This document shows positions 61,773-64,000 of a stretch of DNA of 64,000 nt, piece after piece. The DNA is from SCTM01 sp965279655 (GTDB lineage: Bacteria; Pseudomonadota; Alphaproteobacteria; Rhodospirillales; Rhodospirillaceae). The stretch covers positions 4,464,001 through 4,528,000 of the forward strand of contig OZ257255.1 of NCBI GenBank assembly GCA_965279655.1, written 5' to 3'. The notes beneath the pieces are model-generated. The model was given only the letters and a program-made list of their open reading frames with translations. It did not search any database and was not told the DNA's origin. The position numbers were made by a program, and so were the translations under genes. Within the stretch, counting starts at the first letter, position 1; every line of letters starts with the position of its first letter.

Positions 61773-62962
61773 TGCTGTTTTTGTCTCACAGAATTCCGTA
61801 CCCGCCGAACAAGGGTGAAAAGATCCGCGCGTTGCGCATCCTGGAGCACTTAAGCACGCGATTCCGCGTGCACCTCGGCTGCTTCATCGACGATCCGGAG
61901 GATTGGGAGCACGTGCCGGCGCTCAAGCCGCTGTGCGCGGAAGTTGCCTGCTTCAATCTGCCGAAGTCCATGACGTGGCTGCGCGCGGCCCGCGGACTGC
62001 TCACCGGCGCGCCGCTCACGGTCGCCATGTTCAACGATTCCGCGATGCGTTCCTGGGTGAAGCGCACGGTGGCGAGCGTCCACCCGGATGCGGTGTTCCT
62101 CTATTCCTCCGCGGTCGCCCAGTATCTCGAAGGCGTCGATCTGCACGGCGCTCCGGTGGTGATGGACTTCGTCGACGTGGATTCCGACAAATGGCGTCAG
62201 TACGCCGCGGAAGCCAAGCCGCCCATGAAGTGGATCTACGCCCGCGAGGCCAAGCGCCTGCTCGCTTACGACCGCGCCGTCGCCAAGCGCAGCGATGCGG
62301 CCGTGCTGGTCTCGGACGCGGAAGCGGCGCTGTTTCGCGAACTGGTGCCGGACGTGGCGGCGAAAACCCACGCCGTCGCCAACGGCATCGACTGCGAATA
62401 CTTCGCCCCCACGCATCGCTTCGCTTCGCCGTTCACGTCCGCCGGGCCCCATCTGGTTTTCACCGGCACGATGGACTACCGCCCGAATGTGGATGCGGTG
62501 ACGTGGTTCGCTCACGATATCCTCCCCCTGGTGCGCCAGTTCGCGCCCAAGGCCACATTCACGGTGGTGGGTGCCAAGCCCTCGCGCGACGTGCTCGCTC
62601 TCGGTGCCATCCCAGGCGTCACCGTCACCGGCAAGGTCGACGATGTGCGGCCGTATCTGGCCTATGCGGATATTGTGGTGGCGCCGCTCCGGTTGGCGCG
62701 CGGCATCCAGAACAAGGTCCTTGAGGGCATGGCCATGGGCCGCCCCGTGGTGACCACGCCGCAAGGGCTCGAAGGGATCGACGCGCGATCCGACCAGGAA
62801 CTTCTCGTCGCCGGCAACCCCGCCGCGTTCGCCGCCGCCATCCAGGTGGCGCTGGCGCCAGGCGCGGAGAAGATCGGCTCGGCCGCGCGCACGCTCATGA
62901 TCGGGTCCTATGCCTGGCCCAGCCGGCTTGCGGCGTTGGATCGCCTGCTGCCGGCGGCGTAG
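61763..62962 (+). CDS. XrtA-locus glycosyltransferase (TIGR03087 type)
   Basis: A 399-residue GT-B glycosyltransferase of the exosortase-associated group. It begins SLLFLSHRIPYPPNKGEKIRAL, typical of the group; VMDFVDVDSDKWRQYA is the next signature. The donor half includes LVFTGTMDYRPNVDAVTWFAHDILP, and VVAPLRLARGIQNKVLEGMAMGRPVV carries the donor-binding glutamate. It adds a sugar to the lipid-linked exopolysaccharide unit. It diverges from xrtA with overlapping 5' ends. Confidence 0.92.
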   Translation: MQSLLFLSHRIPYPPNKGEKIRALRILEHLSTRFRVHLGCFIDDPEDWEHVPALKPLCAEVACFNLPKSMTWLRAARGLLTGAPLTVAMFNDSAMRSWVKRTVASVHPDAVFLYSSAVAQYLEGVDLHGAPVVMDFVDVDSDKWRQYAAEAKPPMKWIYAREAKRLLAYDRAVAKRSDAAVLVSDAEAALFRELVPDVAAKTHAVANGIDCEYFAPTHRFASPFTSAGPHLVFTGTMDYRPNVDAVTWFAHDILPLVRQFAPKATFTVVGAKPSRDVLALGAIPGVTVTGKVDDVRPYLAYADIVVAPLRLARGIQNKVLEGMAMGRPVVTTPQGLEGIDARSDQELLVAGNPAAFAAAIQVALAPGAEKIGSAARTLMIGSYAWPSRLAALDRLLPAA

Positions 62963-63075
62963 GCGAGGCCGTTCTCGGCGACAATGTTGCCGCAAGAGCG
63001 TTTGCACCTGCGAACCCGCGCTCCTATTGCTTTCAAAAGATGCGGGGACGGAAGCTCACACGATCTGGGTTGCAT

Positions 63076-64000
63076 ATGCTCGATTCATCCCGCGTCTTGG
63101 TCACCACGGTGATCCCCGCCTATCAGGCCGCGCGCTTCATCGCGCGGGCGCTGGAATCCGCCATCGCTCAGAACATCCCCAATCATGAGATCGTGGTGGT
63201 GGACGACGGAAGCACCGACGGCACGCGTGATGTGGTGCGCCGCTACGCCGACCATGGCGTGCGCCTCGTCGGCCATCGCACGTCCCGTGGTGTTTCCGCG
63301 GCGCGTAATACCGGGATCGAGGCGGCCCAGGGCGAGTTTGTCGCGTTCTTGGACGCGGACGACGAATGGCTGCCGACCAAACTTGCGCGCCAGCTTGAGT
63401 TTATCACCGGTAACCCGCGCATGAGCTTCGTCAGCTGCCGCGCCGACCTGCTCGACGAAGCGGGCAATAACAGCGGTGACATCTATCGCGGCGCCCCGCC
63501 GCCGAGTGGGCCCGAAGGGTGGCGCGCGCTATTGCTGCAGCCATGCGTGGCGACGCCCAGCGTGCTCGCGCGCCGCAGCGCCTTGACGGCCGTCGGCGGC
63601 TTCAATCCGTGGCTGCCGGTGGCGGAGGACCAGGATATGTGGATCCGCCTCGCCCTCACGGGTGACGTGGGCTACGTGCCGGAGACCCTGGTGCTGGTCT
63701 ACTCCACGCCAAACAGCCTTTCGAAAGCCAATATCCGCAAGCAGTCGGATGTCGTGCTGCCGATGATTCTCACCTACGTGGAACGCAATCGCGCGCGCCT
63801 GACCGATGCGGGCGCCCGTCACATCCTGGCCACACGCTATGGCAAGGCCGGGCGCGTCGCGATCGTTGCCGGCGAGATCGGCTACGGCCTGAGTTCGCTT
63901 GCGAAAGCCGTGAGCAACGGCGCGTCGGGGCTTGAAGCCGCCGTGTTCGTCGTGCGCGCGACAATCGTCGGCGCGCTCAAACGGCTCTTGCGTCAGGTGG
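63076..64000 (+). CDS. family 2 glycosyltransferase (3' truncated by window)
   Basis: The first 308 residues of a GT-A glycosyltransferase; the frame is still open at the window end. VTTVIPAYQAARFIARALESAI starts the fold, IVVVDDGSTDGT is the nucleotide-binding motif, GVSAARNTGIEAAQGEFVAFLDADDEW carries the metal-binding DAD, and PVAEDQDMWIRLAL supplies the ED motif of the catalytic base. The ATG at 63076 is about 110 bases after the previous glycosyltransferase gene. It probably adds a sugar in the same exopolysaccharide pathway. Confidence 0.9.
   Translation, partial: MLDSSRVLVTTVIPAYQAARFIARALESAIAQNIPNHEIVVVDDGSTDGTRDVVRRYADHGVRLVGHRTSRGVSAARNTGIEAAQGEFVAFLDADDEWLPTKLARQLEFITGNPRMSFVSCRADLLDEAGNNSGDIYRGAPPPSGPEGWRALLLQPCVATPSVLARRSALTAVGGFNPWLPVAEDQDMWIRLALTGDVGYVPETLVLVYSTPNSLSKANIRKQSDVVLPMILTYVERNRARLTDAGARHILATRYGKAGRVAIVAGEIGYGLSSLAKAVSNGASGLEAAVFVVRATIVGALKRLLRQV

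Noticed and set aside
1..64000. Mobile elements, CRISPR arrays, tRNA or rRNA genes
   Set aside because: I looked for transposase or integrase motifs, regular repeats and tRNA-like cloverleafs by eye and saw none; a tRNA or covariance scan could still reveal a short one.

Overview
This is a GC-rich, densely coded stretch of a chromosome, most likely from an alphaproteobacterium. Four things point there: a complete bacterial ceramide gene set of the Caulobacter type, an exosortase A (XrtA) polysaccharide locus, a B12 gene set, and two copies of a composite palindromic repeat with the GGAAAACCGG/CCCACTTTTCC core often seen in Rhizobiales-like genomes. I cannot fix the genus. I found no rRNA, tRNA, CRISPR array, transposase or phage gene.

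Layout. 1-10.8 kb is general metabolism: an AbrB-type permease (cut by the window edge), a 7TM orphan, a lipoprotein with a TonB C-terminal domain, an AceE/transketolase-type E1 divergent from an Lrp regulator, an acyl-CoA ligase, Ada, and a large unrecognised helical protein. 10.8-14.1 kb (minus strand) holds a bufferin-type RiPP locus: BufA precursor peptide, BufB multinuclear iron oxidase (DUF692) and BufC partner (DUF2063). A DUF427 protein and an alpha/beta hydrolase lie upstream on the same strand.

14.2-24.5 kb is a sphingolipid locus. Plus strand: acyl-AMP ligase, ceramide reductase, dedicated acyl carrier protein, serine palmitoyltransferase. Minus strand: lipid (ceramide) kinase, Tam41-like cytidylyltransferase homologue, sulfotransferase. 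Plus strand again: LptF/LptG-like permease, fatty-acid hydroxylase, bacterial ceramide synthase. Together these could make ceramide, hydroxylate it, put an anionic head group on it and move it off the inner membrane. The last two roles are inference.

24.6-31.9 kb is mixed: Tat-exported amine oxidase, small membrane protein, DmeF cation exporter, BisC-like molybdoenzyme, three VOC proteins and an exported methyltransferase-fold protein. 31.9-44.6 kb is cobalamin: cobU with a quinone-reductase-like gene on the minus strand. On the plus strand, a cobalamin riboswitch leads a tightly overlapped operon, btuB-cobC-cobO-btuF-btuC-btuD-cbiB-cobQ-cobT-cobS-phosphatase. It carries uptake, adenosylation and nucleotide-loop assembly but no corrin-ring synthesis genes.

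44.6-47.6 kb holds a two-gene phosphorelay (Cache histidine kinase and REC-HPt protein). 47.7-64 kb is the XrtA exopolysaccharide locus: glycosyltransferase and CelD-like acyltransferase; then export lipoprotein, chain-length protein, BY-kinase, outer-membrane protein, AAA ATPase, polysaccharide deacetylase and FemAB protein; a bidirectional terminator; AsnB-type amidotransferase and exosortase A on the minus strand; and two glycosyltransferases, the second cut by the window end. No PEP-CTERM substrate of the exosortase is encoded here.
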